Under the pieces are notes generated by a model. The model was not told the DNA's origin. It saw only the letters and a program-made list of their open reading frames with translations, and did no database searches. DNA of 18,893 bases, from the NCBI GenBank assembly GCA_902463265.1, contig CABQEV010000031.1:1-18893 (forward strand), given 5' to 3'. Positions 12,643 to 18,893 of the stretch are shown here, one piece after another (within the stretch, counting starts at the first letter, position 1; each line of letters opens with the position of its first letter). Position numbers and translations under genes: made by a program. The stretch is from UMGS1889 sp900556055. Lineage in GTDB: Bacteria > Bacillota > Clostridia > Oscillospirales > Ruminococcaceae.

Positions 12643-13095
12643 TTAAAGTGAAAATCCGTTCAGAACACCCTGTTCACGCAGGGCTGTATAAATAGCCAGG
12701 AGCTTCAGCATTTTCACGGCTTTGTCCGCCTTTTTTCGGCGTTTTTCGCTGAGATACGGCTTCAGTGCAAGTATCAGCGAGGCTTCCCTGCTGTCGGTAT
12801 CCGCTGAGGAAACGGCTGACATTATGTTCATGATCGTGCCTATGTCCATATCGCCGAAAAGTCCGCCGTCCGATGATGAAGATGACGAAGATGACGGCGA
12901 TCCGTCGCTGCTCTGTCCGCCGCCAATGCTGCCGAAAAGTGCCGAAAGATCGGGCATTCCCGTCTGACCGCCGTTATCCGCCGATGCCCCGTCGGACTGC
13001 ATTCCCGAGGAGAGCATATCCGCAAGTTCGTTCAGCTGCTTCATGCTTTCCTCATCATTCAGGATAGACTGTATCTTGCTTGTGATATCGTCCAT
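12643..13095 (-). CDS. Conserved-looking small protein, Ser-rich linker, unknown function
   Basis: The protein has 150 residues. A helical N-terminus (MDDITSKIQSILNDEESMKQ, to about residue 30) is followed by a Gly/Ser/Asp linker with a run of eight serines (about 68-75). The basic helical C-terminus contains SLILALKPYLSEKRRKKADK and the hydrophobic KMLKLLAIYTALREQGVL. No signal peptide is present. The ALKPYLSE.RRKK.D.A phrase recurs, in my memory, in unnamed clostridial proteins. It is the middle gene of the operon, with GGGGAGGTG before the ATG. The SILNDEESMKQLNELADM part resembles the LKNPKLAEQIMSAPQAQALY tail of the upstream gene, hinting at a shared helical unit. No function is assigned. 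Confidence 0.8.
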   Translation of the reverse strand: MDDITSKIQSILNDEESMKQLNELADMLSSGMQSDGASADNGGQTGMPDLSALFGSIGGGQSSDGSPSSSSSSSSDGGLFGDMDIGTIMNIMSAVSSADTDSREASLILALKPYLSEKRRKKADKAVKMLKLLAIYTALREQGVLNGFSL

Positions 13096-13127
13096 GCGGA
13101 CACCTCCCCTCCCATGTCAGCGGAGCG

Positions 13128-13379
13128 TTATTTAGTCAGCTTTCTGTAAAGTGCCTGCGCCTGCGGAGCGGACATGATCTGCTCGGCAAGCTTCGGATTT
13201 TTCAGTATGCAGCTAAATTTCGCCGCCGCTTCGGGCTGCATATTTTTAAGCGCATTATCAAATTTTCCCTCGGCAAGCTCCTTTTCAAGCCGCTCTGCGG
13301 GAATATTCAGCTTTGCACTCAGAATACCCAGAAGTTCGTTCATTTTTTTGGGATCTGCATTGTTCAAATTGTTGTTCAT
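13128..13379 (-). CDS. Small helical protein of unknown function
   Basis: The protein has 83 residues, entirely helical in character and soluble: PKKMNELLGILSAKLNIPAE, LEKELAEGKFDNALKNM, then CILKNPKLAEQIMSAPQAQALYRKL. It is the first gene of the three-gene minus-strand operon (spacings of 32 and 15 bp). The ATG at 13379 is preferred because AAGAAGGGAA sits about 10 bp upstream; an in-frame TTG at 13385 lies closer and is less likely. Adjacent unnamed genes in Clostridia have similar short helical products. The family is not identified. Confidence 0.78.
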   Translation of the reverse strand: MNNNLNNADPKKMNELLGILSAKLNIPAERLEKELAEGKFDNALKNMQPEAAAKFSCILKNPKLAEQIMSAPQAQALYRKLTK

Positions 13380-13488
13380 AAACAAAATTCCCTTCTTATT
13401 AATAATAAATTTACAGCAAGTTGTATAGTATGTTCTTTAAAAAAAGACTGGATATGTTATCATATTATTTGATATTGTATGAAATAAT

Positions 13489-13535
13489 GCGGATTTTTAT
13501 GGGAAGTATCCGCAGCTGCATAACCTATATTATGC
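13489..13535. promoter_or_regulatory. Two tandem hairpins between divergent genes
   Basis: GCGGAT-N13-ATCCGC (13489-13513) is followed by GCATAA-CCTATA-TTATGC (13518-13535), both perfect 6-bp stems. They lie in the 198-bp gap between the divergent small-protein operon (13379) and the phosphodiesterase gene (13578). AATAATGCGG and ATTATGCGG repeat around them. No promoter in this gap is clear enough to call, so whether they are RNA leader structures or operators is open. Confidence 0.45.
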
Positions 13536-13577
13536 GGCGTGATGATATTTGGTTCATTTACTGGGGGAATTTCGGTT

Positions 13578-14054
13578 ATGAAGATCATTGTTATGTCAGA
13601 CTCACACGGAAGCTATGCCGCCGTCCAGAGCATCATGGACCGGACTGCTGACGCTGATATGTTCATCTTTCTCGGAGACGGCGAAAGAGAAGTCGAAAAA
13701 ATGAAAGCAGATTATCCCGACAGAGATATACGATACGTCTGCGGAAACTGCGACCATGCCTCATTTGCGCCCCCGTCACTCGTTATAGAAACGCCTTACG
13801 GCGACATTATCGCAGTCCACGGGCATCGTCACGGAGTAAAAAGCGGAGTGGATTTTCTCGGAGATATCGCTTCCGACAATGACTGCACCGTTGCCCTTTT
13901 CGGACACACTCATATGCGCCACGAAAGCTATGAGAACGGAATATATTTCATGAACCCCGGAAGCTGCGCTCTCCCGAGGGACGGTCTTGCGCCGTCATTC
14001 GGCGTTTTAAATATGTCCGAAGCAGGCATACTCACAAATGTTGCTGACGTGTGA
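13578..14054 (+). CDS. YfcE/MJ0936-type metallophosphodiesterase
   Basis: This is a 158-residue cytoplasmic metal-dependent phosphodiesterase of the calcineurin-like fold. All metal motifs are present: DSHG (Asp8, His10), GDGE (Asp34), GNCD (Asn57), HGHRHG (His81-His85) and GHTH (His110, His112). Relatives hydrolyse phosphodiester model substrates in vitro, and their true substrate is generally unknown. The length matches the family. The start is set at MKIIVMSDSHG (13578), 8-9 bp after GGGGGAA; the frame is open further upstream but without a ribosome binding site. The esterase-like gene begins 39 bp later with no promoter or terminator between, so the two are likely cotranscribed. Confidence 0.93.
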   Translation: MKIIVMSDSHGSYAAVQSIMDRTADADMFIFLGDGEREVEKMKADYPDRDIRYVCGNCDHASFAPPSLVIETPYGDIIAVHGHRHGVKSGVDFLGDIASDNDCTVALFGHTHMRHESYENGIYFMNPGSCALPRDGLAPSFGVLNMSEAGILTNVADV

Positions 14055-14093
14055 TGCACGGAAGCAGCCTATTATCGAAAAGGAAAAATGTTT

Positions 14094-15365
14094 ATGACGA
14101 TAAGAAATCTCATATCCTCGGCGGCAGCGGTTTCAATGGTATTGTTATGCGGCTGCTCGGGCGGAAATGCCGAAAATGTGGCGGAAACATCCGTGCAGTC
14201 TGTAAGCGAAGCTGTTTCCGAAGCGCCGAAAGATCCGCATGATGAAATGGTGGGACGCTCGCTCGTGAGTCTTGGAAACGACACTCGTATCCGTGCAAAA
14301 ATAGCGCAGATGCAGAGCGGCGAAGAAACAACGATAGCCTATATAGGCGGCTCGATAACAGAGGGATTCAACGCAGGCAGCGAGGACTGCTGGGCTAAGC
14401 TCAGCTATGAAAATATCGCTGAGCGTTTCGGCACTGGGGATAACGTCAGGTACGTGAATGCGGGACTTGCGGGAACTCCGTCCGTGCTTGGAAATCTGCG
14501 TCTTGAAAGGGACGTGCTTTCGCATGATGCGGATATCGTGTTCATCGAATTCGCCGTGAACGATGCGCAGGATATCATGCATAAGGCAAGCTATGAGGAC
14601 ATGATCCGCACGATACTGACCCGGGAAAATGAGCCTGCGGTCATTCTGCTCTTCACCGTGCTTGAGAACGGCTACACCTGTCAGGAGCATATGAGCGAGA
14701 TCGGCAGCTATTACGATCTGCCTATGATAAGCGTCGGAGATGCGATCAACCCCGAATTTGAGGCGGGACGCATGGTCTGGGACGATTACTCAAACGATCA
14801 GTCGCACCCGCACAAGGAAGGTCATAAGCTGGTCGCTGAGTTCATTTCGCACTATTTTGACGAGGAAATGTCCCGCAGTGATGTTTCGGAGGAATATAAA
14901 ATGCCTCCCATCTTCAAATACAGTCAGGATTACGATAATGCGTCAATGGCGGAAGCATCGACTATCGGCGATACAGACGGAATCGAGCTTATCGGAACGG
15001 GCTGCTTTGACCCGAATGTCGGAACTACTGTTGCGGGATTTAAAAACGGCTGGAAATACAGCGGCAGCACGGAAGGCGGCGGGCTGAAATTCAAAGTGAA
15101 TGCAAACTCGCTTTTCATCGTATATAAACAGGAAAACAGCGAAAATGTCGGCAGCATCGACATCTTCCGTGACGGCAAACGTGTTTACACGATAAATGCA
15201 AACGATCCCGACGGCTGGTACAATCCCGTTGCGGAGAGAGTCATCTCAAATCTCGACCCTATGGATATGGAGATAGAGATAAGAATGTCCGAAGGCTCCG
15301 AGGACAAGGATTTTGAAGTGCTGGCTATCGGCTTCACTCAGAACGAACAGTTCACTTACGGATAA
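14094..15365 (+). CDS. SGNH/GDSL-hydrolase lipoprotein, probable carbohydrate esterase
   Basis: This is a 423-residue predicted surface lipoprotein with lipobox LCGC (Cys21). The SGNH domain covers about residues 78-265. Block I is IAYIGGSITEG with nucleophile Ser87, block II has the Gly of NAGLAGTPS, block III is IEFAVND, and block V is DQSHPHKEGH with Asp235 and His238. Residues 270-423 are beta-rich and probably form a jelly-roll-like accessory domain (LKFKVNANSLFIVYKQE, SIDIFRDGKRVYTINAND). Such proteins typically remove acetyl groups from polysaccharides, which fits the neighbouring GH5 and deacetylase-like genes; the substrate is inferred. The ATG at 14094 lies 9 bp after AAGGA and is preferred to the in-frame ATG at 14088, which is only 3 bp from it. 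Confidence 0.88.
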   Translation: MTIRNLISSAAAVSMVLLCGCSGGNAENVAETSVQSVSEAVSEAPKDPHDEMVGRSLVSLGNDTRIRAKIAQMQSGEETTIAYIGGSITEGFNAGSEDCWAKLSYENIAERFGTGDNVRYVNAGLAGTPSVLGNLRLERDVLSHDADIVFIEFAVNDAQDIMHKASYEDMIRTILTRENEPAVILLFTVLENGYTCQEHMSEIGSYYDLPMISVGDAINPEFEAGRMVWDDYSNDQSHPHKEGHKLVAEFISHYFDEEMSRSDVSEEYKMPPIFKYSQDYDNASMAEASTIGDTDGIELIGTGCFDPNVGTTVAGFKNGWKYSGSTEGGGLKFKVNANSLFIVYKQENSENVGSIDIFRDGKRVYTINANDPDGWYNPVAERVISNLDPMDMEIEIRMSEGSEDKDFEVLAIGFTQNEQFTYG

Positions 15366-15381
15366 ATGTTCATATTTTCAG

Positions 15382-15410
15382 TTGAAAAAAATTTTTTAAT
15401 GTGTTATAAT
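15382..15410 (+). promoter_or_regulatory. Strong promoter of the GH5-type gene
   Basis: TTGAAA (15382-15387), 17-bp spacer, TATAAT (15405-15410), with an extended TGT just before the -10. The start is expected near 15417, leaving a leader of about 28 nt with GAAAGGAA. It begins 16 bp after the previous stop, with no terminator visible between. Confidence 0.88.
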
Positions 15411-15444
15411 ATTTTTTGATAATGACCGAAAGGAACGTTTTATT

Positions 15445-16611
15445 ATGAGAAAAAATAACATTAAGTGTGCGGCACTGGCTCTGACGCTTGCTGCATCTCT
15501 GCTGCTTTCCGCCTGCGGAAAGACTGCATCCGATACGGAAAACACAGACGATGCTCAGTCTGCTGACACTACCGCAGCTGCAGCCGATGCTGTTTCCGCT
15601 TCCGATGATGTGAAGATCAGGATCGACGGAACAAAATTCACAGTCAGCGGCAAAGAGATCTGGATAAACGGCGTAAACACCCCTTGGGACAACTGGAACG
15701 ACTTCGGCGGAGATTTCGACGAAGCCTTCTGGGACGAACACTTCTCCAAGCTCCATGATGCCGGCATCAACGCTTCAAGAGTATGGATAAACTGCAACGG
15801 TCAGACGGCTATCCGCCTGAAATCCACAGGCGAAGTCAAGGAAGTCAACGAAAAGCACTGGCAGGATCTTGACAAGCTGTTTGATATTGCCGAAAAACAT
15901 CACATCTATCTCATGCCCACATTCCTCTCCTTTGACCATTTCAAGGACGGAAACTCAGGTGCTGAGCAGTGGAGAATGCTCGTTCAGGACGACACACTCA
16001 TTCAGAGCTATATCGACAAATATGTTAATGTATTCATGGACAGATATGCAGACGAGCCTTATCTCTGGGCTATCGACCTTATGAACGAGCCCGACTGGGT
16101 AGTCGAGAACGCTGAGTGTGGAAGGATCGGCTGGGATAAGATGTCGAACTTCTTTGCAAAGGTATCGGCTGCTATCCACGAAAAGTCTGAGGACACACTC
16201 GTTACGGTAGGTCTCGGAATGATAAAGTACAACTCCGACAAGTTCCAGGGAAATATGATCTCCGATGAGCATATGAAGGAGCTTGCAGGCGACAAGGCTT
16301 ATGTCGATTTCTATTCCACACACTATTATTTCTGGCAGAACGGTTCTATGGGCTATCCGTTTGAAGAATCTCCCACAGATTTCGGTCTGGACGGAACAAA
16401 GCCCGCTGTTATCGGCGAATTTGCCGTACTGAGCGAAAGCGGACGCACTGTTGCTCAGGAATACGAGAACGCTTTCAACAACGGCTGGAACGGTGCTCTT
16501 GCATGGACATCGAACGGCGTTGACAACTGCGGAGGCTTTGACGACCTCAAGCCCGCTGCTGACAGAATGTCCGAGATCGCTGAAGACAAGATATTCCCGC
16601 TGGGAAAATAA
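15445..16611 (+). CDS. GH5-type glycoside hydrolase lipoprotein (mannanase/endoglucanase-like)
   Basis: This is a 388-residue predicted surface lipoprotein with lipobox LSAC (Cys24) and an Asp/Ala/Thr linker to about residue 55. The (beta/alpha)8 clan GH-A domain fills the rest. It starts with FTVSGKEIWINGVNTPWDNW and contains INASRVWI, the acid/base Glu215 in AIDLMNEPDW, the HYYFW segment and the nucleophile Glu325 in AVIGEFAV, 110 residues apart as is usual. The closing GALAWTSNGVDN strand supplies the conserved Trp. GH5 includes beta-mannanases and endoglucanases, and I cannot fix the subfamily. There is no dockerin, cohesin or binding module. Neighbouring esterase-like and deacetylase-like genes suggest action on a decorated glycan. 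Confidence 0.88.
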   Translation: MRKNNIKCAALALTLAASLLLSACGKTASDTENTDDAQSADTTAAAADAVSASDDVKIRIDGTKFTVSGKEIWINGVNTPWDNWNDFGGDFDEAFWDEHFSKLHDAGINASRVWINCNGQTAIRLKSTGEVKEVNEKHWQDLDKLFDIAEKHHIYLMPTFLSFDHFKDGNSGAEQWRMLVQDDTLIQSYIDKYVNVFMDRYADEPYLWAIDLMNEPDWVVENAECGRIGWDKMSNFFAKVSAAIHEKSEDTLVTVGLGMIKYNSDKFQGNMISDEHMKELAGDKAYVDFYSTHYYFWQNGSMGYPFEESPTDFGLDGTKPAVIGEFAVLSESGRTVAQEYENAFNNGWNGALAWTSNGVDNCGGFDDLKPAADRMSEIAEDKIFPLGK

Positions 16612-16767
16612 GCCGCGCGGCGCATTATATCGCCGTGGGACACACTTGGGCTTATGGGGATCGCTGTTCCACAGGAGAGCTTTTTTACAGATAAAGCAAA
16701 AGCTGCGGTCTTGCGGAAAAGCTTCGCATCACACAAAGTAAAATTATCCAAAAAAGGAATGTATAAA
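16612..16767 (+). other. Leader region between GH5 and deacetylase-like genes
   Basis: It holds a short GC hairpin (CGGCG-N8-CGCCG) just after the GH5 stop with no T-run, and later AGCTTTT facing AAAAGCT twice. I find no convincing terminator or promoter, so readthrough from the GH5 promoter is the simplest view. The deacetylase-like frame stays open back to 16654, but that part has no ribosome binding site. Confidence 0.35.
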
Positions 16768-17442
16768 ATGGGCGAACAGAAAAAATTCCTGACATTCAGC
16801 TATGATGACGGCATCAGTCAGGATAAAAGACTTGTTGAGATCTTCAACAAATACGGAATGAAATGCACTTTTAATCTCAATTCGGGAATTATGAGCAATG
16901 AAAGCTGCTGGGATTTCAAGGGCGTTCACGTCGCAAGAATGACAAGAGAAGAGATCGGCGATATTTACAAGGGACATGAGATTGCCTGCCACTTCAAAAC
17001 TCATCCCTTCCCCTTCGACCTCTCCGACGCTGAGCTTGACGAGGAGATCGGCGGCGATATCAAGGCACTTTCGGATATGTTCGGCTGCGAGATAGTCGGC
17101 GCTGCTTATCCTTACGGTCAGTATGACGACAGGGTTGTCGAGGCACTGAAAAAGCACGGAATCAAGTATGCAAGGACCACACGCACAACTGAGGGCTTTG
17201 CACATCAGACCGAACTGCTGAGATATATGGCGACCTGCCATCACAACAACGACAGGCTGTTTGAGCTGGGCGAGATATTCAAGGCAATAAAGCCCGAAGA
17301 ACCCGCTGTTTTCTATGTATGGGGACACAGCTATGAGTTCGACGGCGACAATAACTGGGACAGAATAGAAAAGTTCTGCGAAATGATGGCAGGATGCGAC
17401 GACATCTGCTGCTGCACGAACAGAGAAGCGTTCGGAGTATAA
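16768..17442 (+). CDS. Polysaccharide deacetylase-like (CE4/NodB-type) protein
   Basis: The 224-residue protein carries the NodB-homology motifs. Motif 1 is FSYDDG (Asp13/Asp14). Motif 2 is CHFKTH (His75 and His79, metal ligands with Asp14). Motif 3 lies around YPYGQYDD at about 114. The last motif is VWGHSYEF near 180. Family members remove N- or O-acetyl groups from peptidoglycan, chitin or xylan. There is no signal peptide or anchor, so the protein is predicted to be cytoplasmic, unusual beside two surface lipoproteins; it may act on imported oligosaccharides. The ATG at 16768 is 9 bp after AAAAAAGGA; the ATG at 16759 directly abuts it. A good terminator follows. Confidence 0.9.
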   Translation: MGEQKKFLTFSYDDGISQDKRLVEIFNKYGMKCTFNLNSGIMSNESCWDFKGVHVARMTREEIGDIYKGHEIACHFKTHPFPFDLSDAELDEEIGGDIKALSDMFGCEIVGAAYPYGQYDDRVVEALKKHGIKYARTTRTTEGFAHQTELLRYMATCHHNNDRLFELGEIFKAIKPEEPAVFYVWGHSYEFDGDNNWDRIEKFCEMMAGCDDICCCTNREAFGV

Positions 17443-17449
17443 AAACATT

Positions 17450-17494
17450 GCACCCCGCATATCGCCTTATTGGACGGTCCGCGGGGTGCTTTTT
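17450..17494 (+). terminator. Intrinsic terminator of the deacetylase-like gene
   Basis: GCACCCCGC/GCGGGGTGC (9 bp perfect, 17450-17489) with a 22-nt loop is followed by TTTTT. An A-run on the other side (17442-17446) could let it work in both directions. Confidence 0.9.
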
Positions 17495-17529
17495 CAACCG
17501 ACAATGCAAAAATTCATCTTATAAAACTA

Positions 17530-17558
17530 TTGACAATCTCCCTTTTGCATGGTAAAAT
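17530..17558 (+). promoter_or_regulatory. Promoter of the six-helix membrane protein gene
   Basis: TTGACA (17530-17535), 17-bp spacer, TAAAAT (17553-17558), with the TGG extension before the -10. The -35 is consensus. Confidence 0.88.
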
Positions 17559-17571
17559 TAGCATACGCTAA
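17558..17571. promoter_or_regulatory. Operator-like palindrome at the start site
   Basis: TTAGC-ATAC-GCTAA is a perfect 5-bp dyad that overlaps the last base of the -10 and covers the expected start. That is the usual place for a repressor site. No regulator gene lies beside it in the window. Confidence 0.5.
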
Positions 17572-17594
17572 CCAAACTTGCAGGAGGGATAATA

Positions 17595-18302
17595 ATGGAA
17601 CTCAATACAAAATGCTTCAAACGTGACGCTTTGCTTGGAGCGCTGGGTGCGGCGCTTATGGCAGCAGGCGACCTTTCGCTCAGCCTCATCGCCCCGAACA
17701 ATTCCGACAGCGGACTGTATGTCAGGGAATCCTACATGAACGGAAGCTACGGGCTTTGGCGGCCTGTTTTCCTGCTGGTAACGGGAATACTGGGAATGTT
17801 TTTTTATTCTTTCGGCGTAAAGGCAATGCACGACATAATAAAGCCGGAATGCAAAAAGCTCCGCTTTCTTGTGAAATACGGCGGCATCGGCTATATATGC
17901 TCAGGTGCGGCACTCCATTTCTTCATCGGTTCGCTTTCCTACTGGATAGCCTTCCTTTCTGCGGAATTTGACAGAGAAACCGCAATAAAAGCAGTGGACA
18001 GCTATTATAACAGATTTATCGGTGCGGAATATCTGCTTTATATCCCCATAGCCGCACTTATGATCGGAAGCTTTGCCGCAGTTGTTTCGGGACGCACTTA
18101 TATGCCGAAAAAGATGGCGGTATTTCATGCCCTGACATGGCAGATCATACTGCTTGCCATACCCGATATACGCCGTATGATATCACCCGATATCATCACT
18201 GCGGATTATGCCTTCAGTCAGACATCGGGCAATGCGGCGGCGGTCATAATGTTCATCGCCTGCTATATCCGGGTAATAAACAGTGAAAAAAAGAAAAGCT
18301 GA
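17595..18302 (+). CDS. Six-helix integral membrane protein of unknown function
   Basis: The 235-residue protein has about six predicted membrane helices: around residues 11-33, 54-75, 88-117, 142-165, 172-190 and 208-228. The N-terminal helix contains ALGAALMAAGDLSLSLIAP, and a conserved-looking SYGLWRPVFLLVTGILG follows. The style recalls the unnamed DUF6796-type membrane proteins of Firmicutes, but I am not certain of that assignment. The start is firm: AGGAGGG lies 8 bp before the ATG. The gene is monocistronic, between a strong promoter with a palindrome at its start site and a bidirectional terminator, so it is probably regulated individually. No catalytic motif is evident. Confidence 0.8.
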   Translation: MELNTKCFKRDALLGALGAALMAAGDLSLSLIAPNNSDSGLYVRESYMNGSYGLWRPVFLLVTGILGMFFYSFGVKAMHDIIKPECKKLRFLVKYGGIGYICSGAALHFFIGSLSYWIAFLSAEFDRETAIKAVDSYYNRFIGAEYLLYIPIAALMIGSFAAVVSGRTYMPKKMAVFHALTWQIILLAIPDIRRMISPDIITADYAFSQTSGNAAAVIMFIACYIRVINSEKKKS

Positions 18303-18343
18303 ATACCGCACAGATCATACCGAAAATCCTGCATTTATAAAAA

Positions 18344-18395
18344 GATGAAGTCCCGCAGATCGCCGAACAAGACAGTCTGCGGGACTTCATCTTTT
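18344..18395. terminator. Bidirectional intrinsic terminator
   Basis: A perfect 16-bp stem GATGAAGTCCCGCAGA/TCTGCGGGACTTCATC (18344-18391) has T-runs on both strands. It serves the membrane protein gene ending at 18302 and the convergent spoVT gene, whose stop codon (18394-18396) lies in the T-run. Confidence 0.93.
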
Positions 18396-18893
18396 ATTCT
18401 TCTATTTGTCTGCCAAGAAACTGAGCCGCTGCCTGAATGAGATTTTTCTGCACCTCATTCGCAGTCGCATCGTTTGACGGAGAAAGGAAAGCGACCGCAC
18501 CGGTCACATCGCCCGAAGAAAGGATAGGCGTGCATGCTATCGCAGGGCGGTCAATGCCCTCGACGGGAAACACCTTCTCGTCCTCGGGAGATGAGCAGAC
18601 GTAGCTTTTTCTGCTCTCAAGAAATTCTTCCAGCCCGTGGGATATGCGTCTTTCGTTGAATTCCTTCTTCTGCACGCCCGCCACCGCAACGACGTGATCC
18701 CTGTCAAATACAACTGTCGGACAATTTGCAAGCTTTGTCACTACCTCTGCCACCTGAGATGCTGAATTCGCCATCTCACCTATCGCCGAATATTTCTTGA
18801 AGATAACTTCACCGTCACTGCTGGTGTAGATCTCCAGAGGGTCGCCTTCCCTTATCCTCATTGTCCTGCGGATCTCCTTGGGGATAACAACAC
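18394..18893 (-). CDS. spoVT: Stage V sporulation protein T, 5'-truncated by the window edge
   Basis: SpoVT is an AbrB-type transcription regulator of the forespore that tunes SigG-dependent genes during spore maturation. The visible 166 codons read VVIPKEIRRT-MRIREGDPLE, the second half of the swapped-hairpin AbrB domain. Next come the EVIFKKYS linker and a GAF-like C-terminal domain with ANCPTVVFDRDHVVAVAG, ITPIL-like ACTPILSSGDVTGAVAFLS and the closing AAAQFLGRQIEE, as in B. subtilis SpoVT (178 residues). The ATG at 18861 is internal, at a position where homologues have Leu, because coding continues in frame to the edge. About 15 N-terminal residues are missing. The gene marks a spore former. 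Confidence 0.95.
   Translation of the reverse strand, partial: VVIPKEIRRTMRIREGDPLEIYTSSDGEVIFKKYSAIGEMANSASQVAEVVTKLANCPTVVFDRDHVVAVAGVQKKEFNERRISHGLEEFLESRKSYVCSSPEDEKVFPVEGIDRPAIACTPILSSGDVTGAVAFLSPSNDATANEVQKNLIQAAAQFLGRQIEE

Noticed and set aside
12880..12905. Possible repeat expansion (GATGAAGATGACGAAG-like) in the Ser-rich linker
   Set aside because: It encodes the serine run in the reading frame of the 150-residue protein. The repeats are imperfect and coding, so no separate repeat element is needed.
16654..16767. N-terminal extension of the deacetylase-like protein
   Set aside because: It is open in frame but has no ribosome binding site. The AAAAAAGGA before 16768 fits the shorter start, which also begins just ahead of the conserved FSYDDG motif.
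1..18893. CRISPR arrays, tRNA or rRNA genes, transposases, phage or toxin-antitoxin genes
   Set aside because: No regularly spaced repeats, cloverleaf-like sequences, or integrase/transposase motifs were found. The XRE gene lacks a toxin partner beside it, since the neighbour is a lipoprotein with a signal peptide.

Overview
The window looks like chromosome from a spore-forming, glycan-using Firmicute close to Ruminococcus (Oscillospiraceae). Three things suggest this: lipoproteins with Ala/Ser/Thr/Glu/Asp-rich linkers straight after the lipobox, strong AGGAGG-type ribosome binding sites with TTGACA/TATAAT promoters (often with an extended TGn -10), and a SpoVT homologue at the right edge. 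The genus is inferred from style, not from a marker gene. No rRNA, tRNA, CRISPR array, transposase or phage gene was found.

Layout. Left part (1-4000): an unknown lipoprotein (minus), a small membrane protein with a DUF6897-like C-terminus (plus), an XRE regulator (minus) divergent from a lipoprotein with YD-like repeats (plus) whose promoter holds an operator-like dyad, and class II fructose-bisphosphate aldolase (minus). Middle left (4000-9800), all minus: a membrane-anchored HtrA/DegP-type protease, an azlC-azlD-glgB-like operon (branched-chain amino acid exporter plus a short branching-enzyme-like GH13 protein), and a family 3 amino acid-binding lipoprotein without its permease. Middle (9890-13580): an S41 peptidase with an odd active site and a suggestive leader hairpin, a 213-bp gene-free structured stretch, a DUF1905 protein, and a three-gene minus-strand operon of small proteins of unknown function.

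Right part (13578-18300), all plus: a YfcE-type phosphodiesterase, an SGNH/GDSL esterase-like lipoprotein, a GH5-type glycoside hydrolase lipoprotein and a polysaccharide-deacetylase-like protein. The last three look like a small glycan-processing group: two are predicted to be displayed on the cell surface, while the deacetylase has no visible export signal. Next come a six-helix membrane protein behind a strong promoter with a palindrome at its start site, a bidirectional terminator, and the 5'-truncated spoVT gene.

Most of the window is ordinary core and accessory Firmicute sequence. The items most worth a second look are the S41 peptidase (glutamate where the catalytic lysine is expected) with its TTTCCTTAG-flanked leader hairpin, the near-identical promoters of the two extracytoplasmic proteases, the XRE/lipoprotein divergent module, and the three-gene unknown operon. 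No clearly new defence or mobile system was seen.
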